Of a stretch of DNA of 64,000 nt, positions 10,401 to 18,302 are shown in pieces. Under the pieces are notes generated by a model. That model was not told the DNA's origin, ran no database searches, and saw nothing but the letters and a program-made list of their open reading frames with translations. Made by a program: the position numbers and the translations under genes. How positions within the stretch are numbered: the stretch's first letter is position 1; each line of letters opens with the position of its first letter. The DNA is from CAYNRA01 sp046293395 (GTDB lineage: Bacteria > Bacteroidota > Bacteroidia > Cytophagales > Spirosomataceae), in NCBI GenBank assembly GCA_046293395.1, contig JBKBOU010000003.1, positions 372,001 through 436,000 on the forward strand. Direction: 5' to 3'.

Positions 10401-13400
10401 TGCTTCCTGTGTGTCCCGTTAGAGTCAAGGTGGCGCTGTTGATACCAGCTACAACCGAGCTGCTTCCGCTCAAAGCACCGCCTGAGACGGTAGGCGAAGA
10501 CAGCACAACGGGACCTGCGACACTAGTGGTACACGCGTTGAAAGTAACCGAAAGATTCGTATAAGTGCCAGCTGCTAAGTTAGCTAGAACAAAGCTACCG
10601 GAGCTCACCGAAACATTGACCGTCTGGGCAGCAGCGCCATCTTTTTGGAAAGAGAGGGCGTGAGTACCGTCCGCGAAATTGGTGGTAAATGCGATGGAGC
10701 CATTGGTTCCTGTACACGTTGTCGGAGGTGTAACCGTACCGAGCGTGAGCGTTAGTGGGGTTGTATTGACGATAATACTGACAGGCGTTCTTGTACTTTC
10801 ACAACCGTTCACCGTTTGGGAAGCGTAATACGTTCCGGTTGCAAGCGCCGTAGTTGGTGCTAAAGCTGTTCCACCTGTTGCTTCGGAATACCATTGGATA
10901 GCTGTACCAGTTGCAACCAAATTGGCTACCGTCGCTGCTCCACAGAAACTCTGTGCAGATGCTGTGGGAGCGGTTGGAATCGGGTTAATCGTTACACTAA
11001 CGGCAACGCGTGAACTTTCACAATTATTAGTAGTTTGCGAAACGTAATACGTTCCGGTGGCAAGCGCCGTAGTTGCTGCTAAAGCTGTTCCACCTGTTTC
11101 AGCTGCATACCATTGGATAGCTGTGCCCGTTGCAACCAAGTTTGCCACAGTTGCCGTTCCGCAGAAAGGTTGCGTGGCGGTAGCCGTCGGTGCAGATGTG
11201 ACGGAATTAACCGTAATTGAAACAGATGTTCTCGCACTTTCACAACCGTTCACCGTTTGCGAAGCGTAATACGTGCCCGTTGCAAGCGCCGTAGTTGATG
11301 CGAGTGCCGTTCCGCCTGTTGCTGCGGAATACCATTGGATATTGCTGCCCGTTGCGACCAAATTCGCCACCGTCGCTGCTCCACAGAAACTCTGTGCAGA
11401 TGCTGTGGGTGCCGCTGGAGACGTGCCCACATTGATGGCAATTCCTGGGGCAGGAAGTTGCGGGAAGTTGAAATTATTGCCGTTACACGCATCCACCACA
11501 CGGGTATAAATGAAACGATTTGTTCCTGAACTTAGGGTGATAGGACTAGTTACATTGAAAATTACACCTTCTGTAGCGAATAAAACTTGTGTCAAAGGAT
11601 TGTCACCCAATGCCGCGCCCGTTGTGGCTAATGTATAGGTACCCGGGCAAAGTGTTCCGCCTGTATAGTTAGTTCCGTTCAAGGCAATGCCCGTTGCAGC
11701 AGAAGAAGCACTCGTAAATGCCGTAATAGCAATTGATGATACATTAGGTGTTGGATTACAACCCGCACTCAATACTGCGTAGTAGGTTCTTGTTTGTCCA
11801 CCCACTTGAGGTGCTTGACTGCTTGGAATATTAACAGAAGCCCCAGAAAGATTTAGATTCACATCTTCACTAACTTGGAAACCTGGCGTTGCACCACTTT
11901 CTCTGTACCACCGAATATCATTGGCTGTTGCCTGATTGAAGGTAATGCCAGCCAAATTCATGCTCAAAACAAATCCACCTTGTGGACATACATAATTGAT
12001 ATTACCTGCTGTATTTGTATTTCCTGCACTATTCAATGGATTGATAGCAGGTAAAGTAGGCTCACTTGAAGTCACAGTGGCTAACACAGCGGATCTCGCT
12101 GTACTGACCAATGAACCGCTCACTGCCTCTGCGTACAAGGTAGTTGTAGTTGTTAGATTTTTTAATGTAATGGAGTTACCAGATAGTGTGTAGGCAGTTC
12201 CATCTGTCAAAGGACTACCTCCCGTTTGTGTGGTGTACCACCGGATACTTCCAGCACTAGGAGTCGCAGAAAGCGTGACGTCTCCTGGGCCGCATCGGGT
12301 TGCAGGGGCTGTGGCTGTAATTGTCGGTGGACCAACAACCGGGCAGGGTTGATAGGTAACTGTTGGGGTAAATGACCGTTTGAAAATGCCAGCACTTGAA
12401 CCACTTGAAGCACGGTAGTAGATTTCTCCATTTTTGAACACAGGGATAAAGAAGAAACCGCTGCTTAGGGCAGTACTAAACGTGCCAGTGCTTACATTTA
12501 CCAACGAAAGTTTACCCTCAGAGCCATGGGAAATCCATAATTGCCCATTCTCATCAAATGCTAAACCACGGAGTCGGGGTGTTGCCAATACTCGGGTTGG
12601 CGAACCCGTCCCATTTACATTTGCACGAATTAACTTACTGTTATCTAAACCCGAACTGTCTAGATAATAAAGCACATCCCCAGTCGGGTCGATGACCATG
12701 GAAATCGGATTTGCATTGGTCGCAAATACTTGGGTAGGCGTACTGGCATCAGTGAAATTAGCGGGTAGTTTAAATATACCACCACTTGCACCAAAATTTA
12801 AGAAAAGAAGCTCGTTGGCTCGGTTCGTTCTAAAACTAATAACACTTTGTGCAGCAGACGTTTTAGTGGCTTCAAATGTTTGCCCATTGTAGCGTGTTAT
12901 ATTTTGTGACCCGTTGTTTATAAAATAAAGTTTACCATCTCTTCCTATATTTAATCTACCAGGACTGGTTAAGCCAGTAATGTAACTGTAATTTGGAGAT
13001 GCACCTGTTAAAGAAAACTGAGCAATAGAACCTTGTACAAAAGGTGCGCCAGGAGAGTTTCCAATTGTTACATAGAGGTTATTGTCTAAACCAAAATCAA
13101 AACTTGATAAATTATTGGTAGTTGGAATAACGACAGTTTCAGACCCTAATGTAGCTGGACCTGCTACTAATTGGCCTAAAGCCAACGTGAACGTTTGGGT
13201 AGCCGTTCCTCCTGAGGCATTTGTCGCGGTGACAGTAATGGTCGTGCTACCTGCTTGACCAACAACGGTTGCGATAGTTAGAGTACGCGCTGTGCCCGTA
13301 CCACCAAACGTAAAGGTAGGCGTAAAGGCTGTATTGCTGCTAGAAGCAGTTAGTGTAACCCCGTCTGTATTGCCACCCAATGTAATAGCAATATTGGAAA

Positions 13401-16260
13401 TTGTCTCGCCATCGCACGTTGCTTGGTTCGTGATTGCAGAAAGCGTAATTGGATTAACAACCGTCACACTCACAGCAGTTCTTGTACTTTCACACCCGTT
13501 GATGGTTTGAGAAACGTAATACATTCCCGTCGCAAGAGCCGTAGTTGATGCCAATGCTGTGCCACCTGTAGAGGCTGCATACCATTGAATTGTGCTACCC
13601 ATGCTGCCTGTGGCAACCAAATTCGCTACCGTCGCTGTGCCTACAAAGTTTTGTGCAGATGCTGTGGGGGCTGCTGGAGTAGCATTGATAGTAAGCGTGA
13701 ATGTTGACGTTGTCGTTCCACCCGTCGCTGTTGCTGTCACTGTTACCGTCGTTGTTCCTACTTGACCTGCTGTGGTAGCAATCGTCAAGGTTCTATTTGC
13801 GCCACTGCCTCCAAACGTAAAAGTAGGTGTGATGGCTGCATTGCTGCTGCTTGCCGTCAAAGTTGCACCTGTATCTCCACCCAAGGTAATGGCAATATTT
13901 GAAATCGATTGTCCATCGCACACGGTTTGATTCGTGATTGCAGAGAGGGTTGGCTGAATATTTATGCTTGTATTATACGTAGTTTGTGCTGCATTTCCAC
14001 ATGCATCGGTTGTCGTAACGGTGATGACAGCACTTGAAGTACCAACAGTTGATACTGTTTCTGTCAAAGCACCTGGGCAATTATCACTTGCTGTAGTTGC
14101 AGCCAATGCTGCGGCTTCAGCTGCGGCTACGGTGGTGTATGTGCTTGCAATCGTACCTTGGGTTGCAGTAGGCGCATCAATACGTGTATTGTACGTGACT
14201 GCCGACGAAGTTCCACATGCATCGGTTGCAGTCACGGTAACAACAGCACTACAAGTTCCTGAGGTAGAAGCTGTTTTGGTAACAGTGCCTGGGCAACTGG
14301 CATCGGCAGTTGCAGTCGTGGCTGCAATAGCAGCAGCTTCAGCAGCAGCAGCTGTTGGGTAGCACGTGGCGATTGTGCCTTGGGTAACGGCGGGGTTGGT
14401 GCTGGACGGAAAATTCTCATACAATAGCACAATACCGCCATCGCCTACTACTCTGCCTTGGGCAGCATTGCTAAAATGAATTGAAGTCAAACTATTGATT
14501 GTGCCACTTGCTTGCGCCTGCCAGCTAGCACCGCCATTGGTAGTAGTAAAAATTGTACCACCAGAGCCAGCAACCCAGCCTTGGGTGGCACTGGTAAAAT
14601 AGACTGAACGAAGGTCACTGGTAGTACCACTTGTTTGCGCCTGCCACGTAGCACCGCCATCGGTGGTGGTAAGTATAGTACCAATATCACCTACTGCCCA
14701 GCCTTGGGTAGCACTTATGAAGAACACTCCCCTCAAAACTCGATTTACGCCTGCTGTTTGAGCTTGCCAGGTAGCACCTCCATCTGTGGTTCGTACGATA
14801 TTCGAAACAGTAGTGCGTGCAGCGAGTCCACCTACTGCCCAGCCGTTGGTTGCATTGATAAAATGTACTGAGTTAAGCGCATTGGCAGCGGGCACACCAC
14901 TGGTTTGTGCAGCCCAGCTGCTGCCACCATTGGTGGTAGCTATAATAGTTCCTGCTGCACCCACAGCCCAACCTTGGGTGGCGTTGGTAAAGTGCACCGA
15001 GTTGAGCGCATTAGTAGTGCCACTCGTTTGCGCCTGCCACGTTGTACCGCCATTGGACGTAGCCAAAATGGTGCCAGACGCCCCTACAACCCAGCCTTGA
15101 TTCGCATTTACAAAATTTACAGATCTTAGTGCATTTGTAGTACCCGAAGTTTGAGATTGCCAGTTTACACCGCCATCGGTAGTAGCTAGTATCGCACCGG
15201 TGTTACCTACTACCCACCCCTGGGTGTTCGTAGGGAATGATACCCCGTTTAGTGATGATGGAATTGCCTGTGGCTGGCTGCTCCAGGTAACACCGCCATT
15301 GCTGGTAGTGAGTATGGTTCCATTGCCACCTACTGCCCAACCTTGGGTAGCACTGACAAAACTTACTCCGAATAAAATACTTGTAATGCCGCTGGTTTGT
15401 GCCTGCCACGTAGTGCCGCCATTGGTAGTGGTAAGTATAGTTCCATTACCACCTACTGTCCAGCCTTGGGTAGAGCTGGTAAAACTTACCGAACGTAGCT
15501 CTGGACTCCCAGCTGTGGCTGCTACTTGTACACTCCAGCTAAGTCCCCCATTGGTGGTAGCCAATCTTAATCCGGCTGCGCCTACTGCCCAGCCTGTGGT
15601 TTGGTTAATAAAAAACACATCAGTTAAACCAACAACTCCATCGTACGTTTTAGTGTAATTAGCCCCTCCATCGGTGGTAGCATATACTTTGCCAAGAAGT
15701 GTAACAAACACACCATTGTTTTCATCGGTAAAATGAATGGACGTAATAGTATTGGTAGTACCCGATGTTTGTGCTGCCCAAGTAACACCGCCATTGCTGG
15801 TAGTGAGTATAGTACCATTCTCACCTACTGCCCAACCTTTTGTAGCATTTATAAAATGAATGCCTCGCAATGCATTGGTAGTGCCACTGGTTTGTTCCTG
15901 CCAGGTAGTGCCGCCATTGGTAGTGGTAAGTATAGTACCATTATCTCCTACAGCCCAACCTTTTGTAGCATTTACAAAATGAATTTCTACCAATGCATTG
16001 GTAGTGCCGCTGGTTTGTGTCTGCCAGGTAGTGCCGCCATTGGTAGTGGTAAGTATAGTTCCATTGGCACCTACAGCCCAGCCTTGGGAAGCACTTACAA
16101 AATGGGTGCTAATTAAATTCGGGCTTACAAAATAGTTGCTTGGCGCAACAGCTGCCGGTAATTTCCAGAGGGACTGGGCAGCAGCTAATTGTGCTATGCA
16201 CATTAGAAAAACTAAAGGCAAGTAGCGCACTAGTTTTCGAAAGTTATTTGAGTATTTCAT
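7492..16260 (-). CDS. Giant multidomain T9SS-secreted surface protein (YCF48, Ig-like and HYR-like repeats)
   Basis: Protein of 2922 residues with a signal peptide ending near QLAAAQ (residue 29). In order: 14 YCF48-type beta-propeller repeats of about 41 residues (about 45-620, consensus QGWAVGxNGTILTTTNGG); two related Ala/Thr-rich modules (about 640-760); Ig-like modules, four sharing the LVATG...IQWY motif; a second propeller-like region (about 1040-1320); six HYR-like repeats of about 80 residues ending in DTIAP-type linkers (about 2060-2570); an Asp/Glu-rich stretch; and a T9SS type A sorting domain over the last 80 residues (YGPNPTSTHVTLRF to VTVRVDGKVQTVKIVKE). Such proteins are exported and anchored on or released from the cell surface; adhesion or substrate binding is the usual inference. 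The lipase gene ends 13 bp upstream, suggesting co-transcription. Confidence 0.95.
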   Translation of the reverse strand: MKYSNNFRKLVRYLPLVFLMCIAQLAAAQSLWKLPAAVAPSNYFVSPNLISTHFVSASQGWAVGANGTILTTTNGGTTWQTQTSGTTNALVEIHFVNATKGWAVGDNGTILTTTNGGTTWQEQTSGTTNALRGIHFINATKGWAVGENGTILTTSNGGVTWAAQTSGTTNTITSIHFTDENNGVFVTLLGKVYATTDGGANYTKTYDGVVGLTDVFFINQTTGWAVGAAGLRLATTNGGLSWSVQVAATAGSPELRSVSFTSSTQGWTVGGNGTILTTTNGGTTWQAQTSGITSILFGVSFVSATQGWAVGGNGTILTTSNGGVTWSSQPQAIPSSLNGVSFPTNTQGWVVGNTGAILATTDGGVNWQSQTSGTTNALRSVNFVNANQGWVVGASGTILATSNGGTTWQAQTSGTTNALNSVHFTNATQGWAVGAAGTIIATTNGGSSWAAQTSGVPAANALNSVHFINATNGWAVGGLAARTTVSNIVRTTDGGATWQAQTAGVNRVLRGVFFISATQGWAVGDIGTILTTTDGGATWQAQTSGTTSDLRSVYFTSATQGWVAGSGGTIFTTTNGGASWQAQASGTINSLTSIHFSNAAQGRVVGDGGIVLLYENFPSSTNPAVTQGTIATCYPTAAAAEAAAIAATTATADASCPGTVTKTASTSGTCSAVVTVTATDACGTSSAVTYNTRIDAPTATQGTIASTYTTVAAAEAAALAATTASDNCPGALTETVSTVGTSSAVITVTTTDACGNAAQTTYNTSINIQPTLSAITNQTVCDGQSISNIAITLGGDTGATLTASSSNAAITPTFTFGGSGANRTLTIATTAGQVGTTTVTVTATATGGTTTSTFTLTINATPAAPTASAQNFVGTATVANLVATGSMGSTIQWYAASTGGTALASTTALATGMYYVSQTINGCESTRTAVSVTVVNPITLSAITNQATCDGETISNIAITLGGNTDGVTLTASSSNTAFTPTFTFGGTGTARTLTIATVVGQAGSTTITVTATNASGGTATQTFTLALGQLVAGPATLGSETVVIPTTNNLSSFDFGLDNNLYVTIGNSPGAPFVQGSIAQFSLTGASPNYSYITGLTSPGRLNIGRDGKLYFINNGSQNITRYNGQTFEATKTSAAQSVISFRTNRANELLFLNFGASGGIFKLPANFTDASTPTQVFATNANPISMVIDPTGDVLYYLDSSGLDNSKLIRANVNGTGSPTRVLATPRLRGLAFDENGQLWISHGSEGKLSLVNVSTGTFSTALSSGFFFIPVFKNGEIYYRASSGSSAGIFKRSFTPTVTYQPCPVVGPPTITATAPATRCGPGDVTLSATPSAGSIRWYTTQTGGSPLTDGTAYTLSGNSITLKNLTTTTTLYAEAVSGSLVSTARSAVLATVTSSEPTLPAINPLNSAGNTNTAGNINYVCPQGGFVLSMNLAGITFNQATANDIRWYRESGATPGFQVSEDVNLNLSGASVNIPSSQAPQVGGQTRTYYAVLSAGCNPTPNVSSIAITAFTSASSAATGIALNGTNYTGGTLCPGTYTLATTGAALGDNPLTQVLFATEGVIFNVTSPITLSSGTNRFIYTRVVDACNGNNFNFPQLPAPGIAINVGTSPAAPTASAQSFCGAATVANLVATGSNIQWYSAATGGTALASTTALATGTYYASQTVNGCESARTSVSITVNSVTSAPTATATQPFCGTATVANLVATGTAIQWYAAETGGTALAATTALATGTYYVSQTTNNCESSRVAVSVTINPIPTAPTASAQSFCGAATVANLVATGTAIQWYSEATGGTALAPTTALATGTYYASQTVNGCESTRTPVSIIVNTTPLTLTLGTVTPPTTCTGTNGSIAFTTNFADGTHALSFQKDGAAAQTVNVSVSSGSFVLANLAAGTYTNLSVTFNACTTSVAGPVVLSSPTVSGGALSGSSSVVAGINSATLTLTGHTGSIVKWQSSSDASFATVEDIAVTTPTYTASNLTATGFYRVVVEGLGCPPVFSSSASISVTANQAPVARCQTVVREVNAACQVFVSAQEFDGGSSDPDGHALTRSINFTGPYAVGSYSVEFRVTDINGASSTCTALLTVADQIPPTVITRSVDLLLDDAGRASLSVEQVNAGSFDNCSIQSLTLSKTAFTCADLGTQDVLLTAVDFSGNRTSQRAVIRVLDNRAPRAVANNTVVYLKANGTAELDVFAFSRGSSDNCSIAKIEVNVGLLDCSFIGQRPVEVKLIDPAGNFSKATAMMTVLDTIAPVVSVKDTVLYLDAAGKVSLAADKVAARISEACGINSVSVSRSNFDCSTSSEMVRFTAVDRQGNQGFAMFRVTVRDTLSPVLRVRPATVYLDRTGVGRLNVPMIDAGSSDNCGITSLTLRDTLYSCNEVGERKTLLTARDAAGNTSRIEVSISVRDSLAPMIQARDSIQVFLNAQGTASLNVEAIELGSTDNCGIASRVLATTSFSCSQVGVVRVGYKVTDVNGNSSEKVIVVTVSDTIAPVLQTQNARLTIGEDGRAVLATTDVITSATDNCAIGTQTLSSTTFGCGQIGNREVTVTVTDVNGNKTEANVLVEIVDGNGVCPCSYSILAAESVTLVNNRLAYGGVGTYGVNKLVRLENTRVNKETVFIRSTQIEADETSRPNRLIERQAPQPFAFEQMTTSASGTMRAKRNQEMSSSEGQFGVIRVRRGATLTLTSDKVVAEKIIIRKGGALNFSQKTTVGVIGQFKTESDVVINGSNEAVRMYVGKDLVIGQNNSINGYFHTLQEAELKRNRGTDTTRVSGTIVGNTVVAMGQVVWEGGVIRCGEDDTDSTEARNPKAEFVAAQENDDALDELVEAQLLEEGESKLYMYGPNPTSTHVTLRFYQVPSVKPVVQILQNSTRQMDGMVKQTWLSDQMLKLDLSELAAGMYLVTVRVDGKVQTVKIVKE
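8550..10000 (-). repeat. Six HYR-like domain repeats within the giant gene
   Basis: Six diverged units of about 240 bp, each encoding a linker such as DTIAPV, a VYLDAAG-like strand, a SSDNCGI motif with paired Cys and a D-x-x-GN motif. They are protein-level repeats and clearly diverged at DNA level. Confidence 0.8.
14400..16130 (-). repeat. Tandem YCF48-type repeats, similar at DNA level
   Basis: Fourteen units of about 123-135 bp. On the plus strand the phrases CCAGCCTTGGGTAGCACT and CCGCCATTGGTAGTGGTAAG recur with few changes. The similarity between units makes copy-number change by recombination or slippage plausible. Confidence 0.85.
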
Positions 16261-16273
16261 GATAATTTACAAA

Positions 16274-17401
16274 TTAATGGTGAATAACGGTTTTACAATC
16301 GCGGGGCAGAATAGCCTGAATGAACTGATTGTAATGACTAATAAAATCAGAGTCAAAGCCAAATCCTTCGCTGTAATAGACCGAAATATGTTGGTACATA
16401 GCCTCGGTCATAAAAGCACTATCGCCTTGTGGGGTGGGTTCTAAGGGAAAGGCTTTGAATGTACACTCTTTAATATCGTACATTCTATAGTAAGGATGGT
16501 TTACTTTTTTCAACTCGGCAACTAAAAAATTTAGAGTATTTTTCAGTTCTGTATTTGGTACTACGCCAAACCCTATGTAAGCATCGGGTATTTGTCCAAA
16601 AGTATTTGCTTGCCAAGCCATTGGTACAATATCATTAAAGTTATACATCGAGTTGATGTATATTTTATCACTTTTACTTAGGTCTGAAACATAATTATTA
16701 AAACTAGAATCGCCAATAACTGGGGCTGCTGTGGGGTAACTACTAATACTTACATTTCGCCAAGTAGCCAAAAAATGTTTTCTTTCAGCAATTTTTAAGG
16801 CTACCAAGGGGCATAAAGCACCACCTAGGCTGTGGCCGCAGGTAATTATTTCGGCAGGTTCATTATACCTGATAGTCTCTTCTAAAAACTGCAATAAAGT
16901 GCGACCATGAGAATCCTTCAATTCATCCATCAAAACTTCCACACCAATTTTTGCACCTTGAGAAATATGCCCATGATTTGGGTTTAGTATATTCCAAGGT
17001 TCTTGTAAAAAGACGTCCAAATCCTCTACCTCCTGCTCGAAGGTAGAAAGCATGTTTGTAGCAGCCACACCTACTACATAAGCATCACCCCCTTTAATTA
17101 CATACATTGCGTTATTAGCATGGTATGTGCCCACAGTCTCAGGGTATTGTTTGCTTTTTTTTGTAATAGACTCTTTCATGCAAGGACCCCAAACTATTTG
17201 CCATTCCCTGTCCCAAAAACTTTTTATTTTTTGAAGAATTACATTTTTCTGAAAACCCTCAATTTTTCCTTCTATAATTTTAGTAACATTATTCAAATTA
17301 TCTTTTAAGCCTTGTGGATTAGCACAATAGACTCCAAAATTGATATTTGAGAGTTGCGAAAAAAGAAAGATTGCTTTCGATTTACCGTCAGGCTGATTCA
17401 T
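16274..17401 (-). CDS. Class 3 lipase-like alpha/beta hydrolase
   Basis: Protein of 375 residues with the nucleophile elbow GHSLGGAL at about residue 186-193, the signature of the fungal-type class 3 lipase family. Candidate catalytic Asp and His lie further on (NFNDIVPMAW and the C-terminal MYQHISVYY region). No signal peptide is seen, so it is either cytoplasmic or has lost its export signal. Its ATG overlaps the 3' end of the decayed gene at 17388-17699 by 14 bp, and the giant T9SS protein starts 13 bp after its stop. The three therefore look like one minus-strand transcription unit. Lipid or ester hydrolysis is the family activity; the true substrate is unknown. Confidence 0.8.
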   Translation of the reverse strand: MNQPDGKSKAIFLFSQLSNINFGVYCANPQGLKDNLNNVTKIIEGKIEGFQKNVILQKIKSFWDREWQIVWGPCMKESITKKSKQYPETVGTYHANNAMYVIKGGDAYVVGVAATNMLSTFEQEVEDLDVFLQEPWNILNPNHGHISQGAKIGVEVLMDELKDSHGRTLLQFLEETIRYNEPAEIITCGHSLGGALCPLVALKIAERKHFLATWRNVSISSYPTAAPVIGDSSFNNYVSDLSKSDKIYINSMYNFNDIVPMAWQANTFGQIPDAYIGFGVVPNTELKNTLNFLVAELKKVNHPYYRMYDIKECTFKAFPLEPTPQGDSAFMTEAMYQHISVYYSEGFGFDSDFISHYNQFIQAILPRDCKTVIHH

Positions 17402-17699
17402 GGTTGTAGGTATAAAAGTTACTATTTAGTAGTAATGAATTGGTATCCAGTTGCTGTAAATACCATAGGGCCAGTAGTAGGGGTAATAGCGTTTGGGTTT
17501 CACTGTACACGGAACTACCCGAAGCCGACCCCTGCAAGATGCTGACACGCATCCCGACCGCTTGGTTGGTTACTAAAGCATTGCTTGTATTCCGGACGAC
17601 CGCCTGAAAACTGATTTTCTCCGGTGCGCCACTTTGTGCCCATGATTTTGTAGCAAACAGGGCAAGGAAGAAGAGTACTGTAAATAGACTTCTTTTCAT
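17388..17699 (-). pseudogene. Decayed fragment of a secreted repeat/tail-type protein
   Basis: The first 70 residues (signal peptide ending KSWAQ, then PEKISFQAVVRNTSNAL and VGMRVSILQGSASG) are the conserved N-terminus of a large family of secreted Bacteroidota proteins that normally run to several hundred residues. After SETQT the frame turns into Leu-rich, low-quality sequence. Shifting one frame on the same strand gives a normal-looking tail, AITPTTGPMVFTATGYQF and a few more residues, ending in TAG at 17422-17424. The simplest reading is an internal deletion that fused the two ends out of frame. It overlaps the lipase start by 14 bp. A functional 103-residue secreted peptide cannot be fully excluded. 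Confidence 0.6.
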
Positions 17700-17910
17700 T
17701 ATGTTGTTTTGGTTTTTTGATTAAAAATACATCTGCGACAAATACATGTTTTTTAACCACGAGAGAGGAAGGAGATGTCTCGATTTCGCACCAGCTGTGC
17801 AAACCATAGCCAACCGCAAAAGGTGGCTAAAGACATTCCTCTTTAAGGAAGTGATGTAAACGTGTTTTGGGACAAATTAAATTTCAGCAAAGTAAGAGAC
17901 TTTTTATTCA

Positions 17911-17949
17911 CCAAAAAATACCTGGTATCAGGTATTTTTTGGTTTTTTT
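17911..17949 (+). terminator. Strong plus-strand terminator with no visible gene
   Basis: A perfect 14-bp stem, CCAAAAAATACCTG at 17911-17924 and its complement at 17929-17942, with the 4-nt loop GTAT, followed by T8 on the plus strand. No plus-strand gene is recognisable for 14 kb upstream. Confidence 0.7.
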
Positions 17950-18302
17950 TGAAAATATAATTGTACTTTTTTTGTATTTATTTTAAATAATTCAAGATTA
18001 CCAGAATTGACTAATGAATTTCTATGCCAGTGATGACCGGCTGTAAGTTAAAACAGCAAATCCAGATGAACGTAAATTTTAGGCTAATAAACGAAGCTAG
18101 TTGCCGTCGATCGCAGCTAAATAAACAGATTTATTGATTTGTATTTTTGCATTGAAAAGGCTTTTTTACAAAAAAGGTTGGTACAAATTCGAAGTATAAA
18201 ACGGTCAAAAAATGAACTTAAAAAATTCATTTTTTGACATTAAAATAATGACTTTCACCCGTGAGCTAGACAAAAACAAGTCATTTTATAAAAGAGGTAA
18301 AT
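17950..18302. other. Gene-free stretch with a perfect AT-rich hairpin
   Basis: No ORF of note. A perfect 13-bp inverted repeat, GTCAAAAAATGAA at 18204-18216 and its complement at 18226-18238 with a 9-nt A-rich loop, lies 65 bp beyond the stop of the minus-strand GT-C gene and may act as its terminator. Confidence 0.5.

Noticed and set aside
14400..16130. Regularly spaced similar sequences as a possible CRISPR array
   Set aside because: The repeats are in-frame coding units of about 123-135 bp without constant repeats and unique spacers, and there are no cas genes.
8000..16200. Numerous plus-strand ORFs of 60-230 codons across the giant gene
   Set aside because: They lie antisense to a repeat-rich 8.8-kb gene; their length comes from the repeated, Ala/Thr-rich coding pattern and none has protein-family features.
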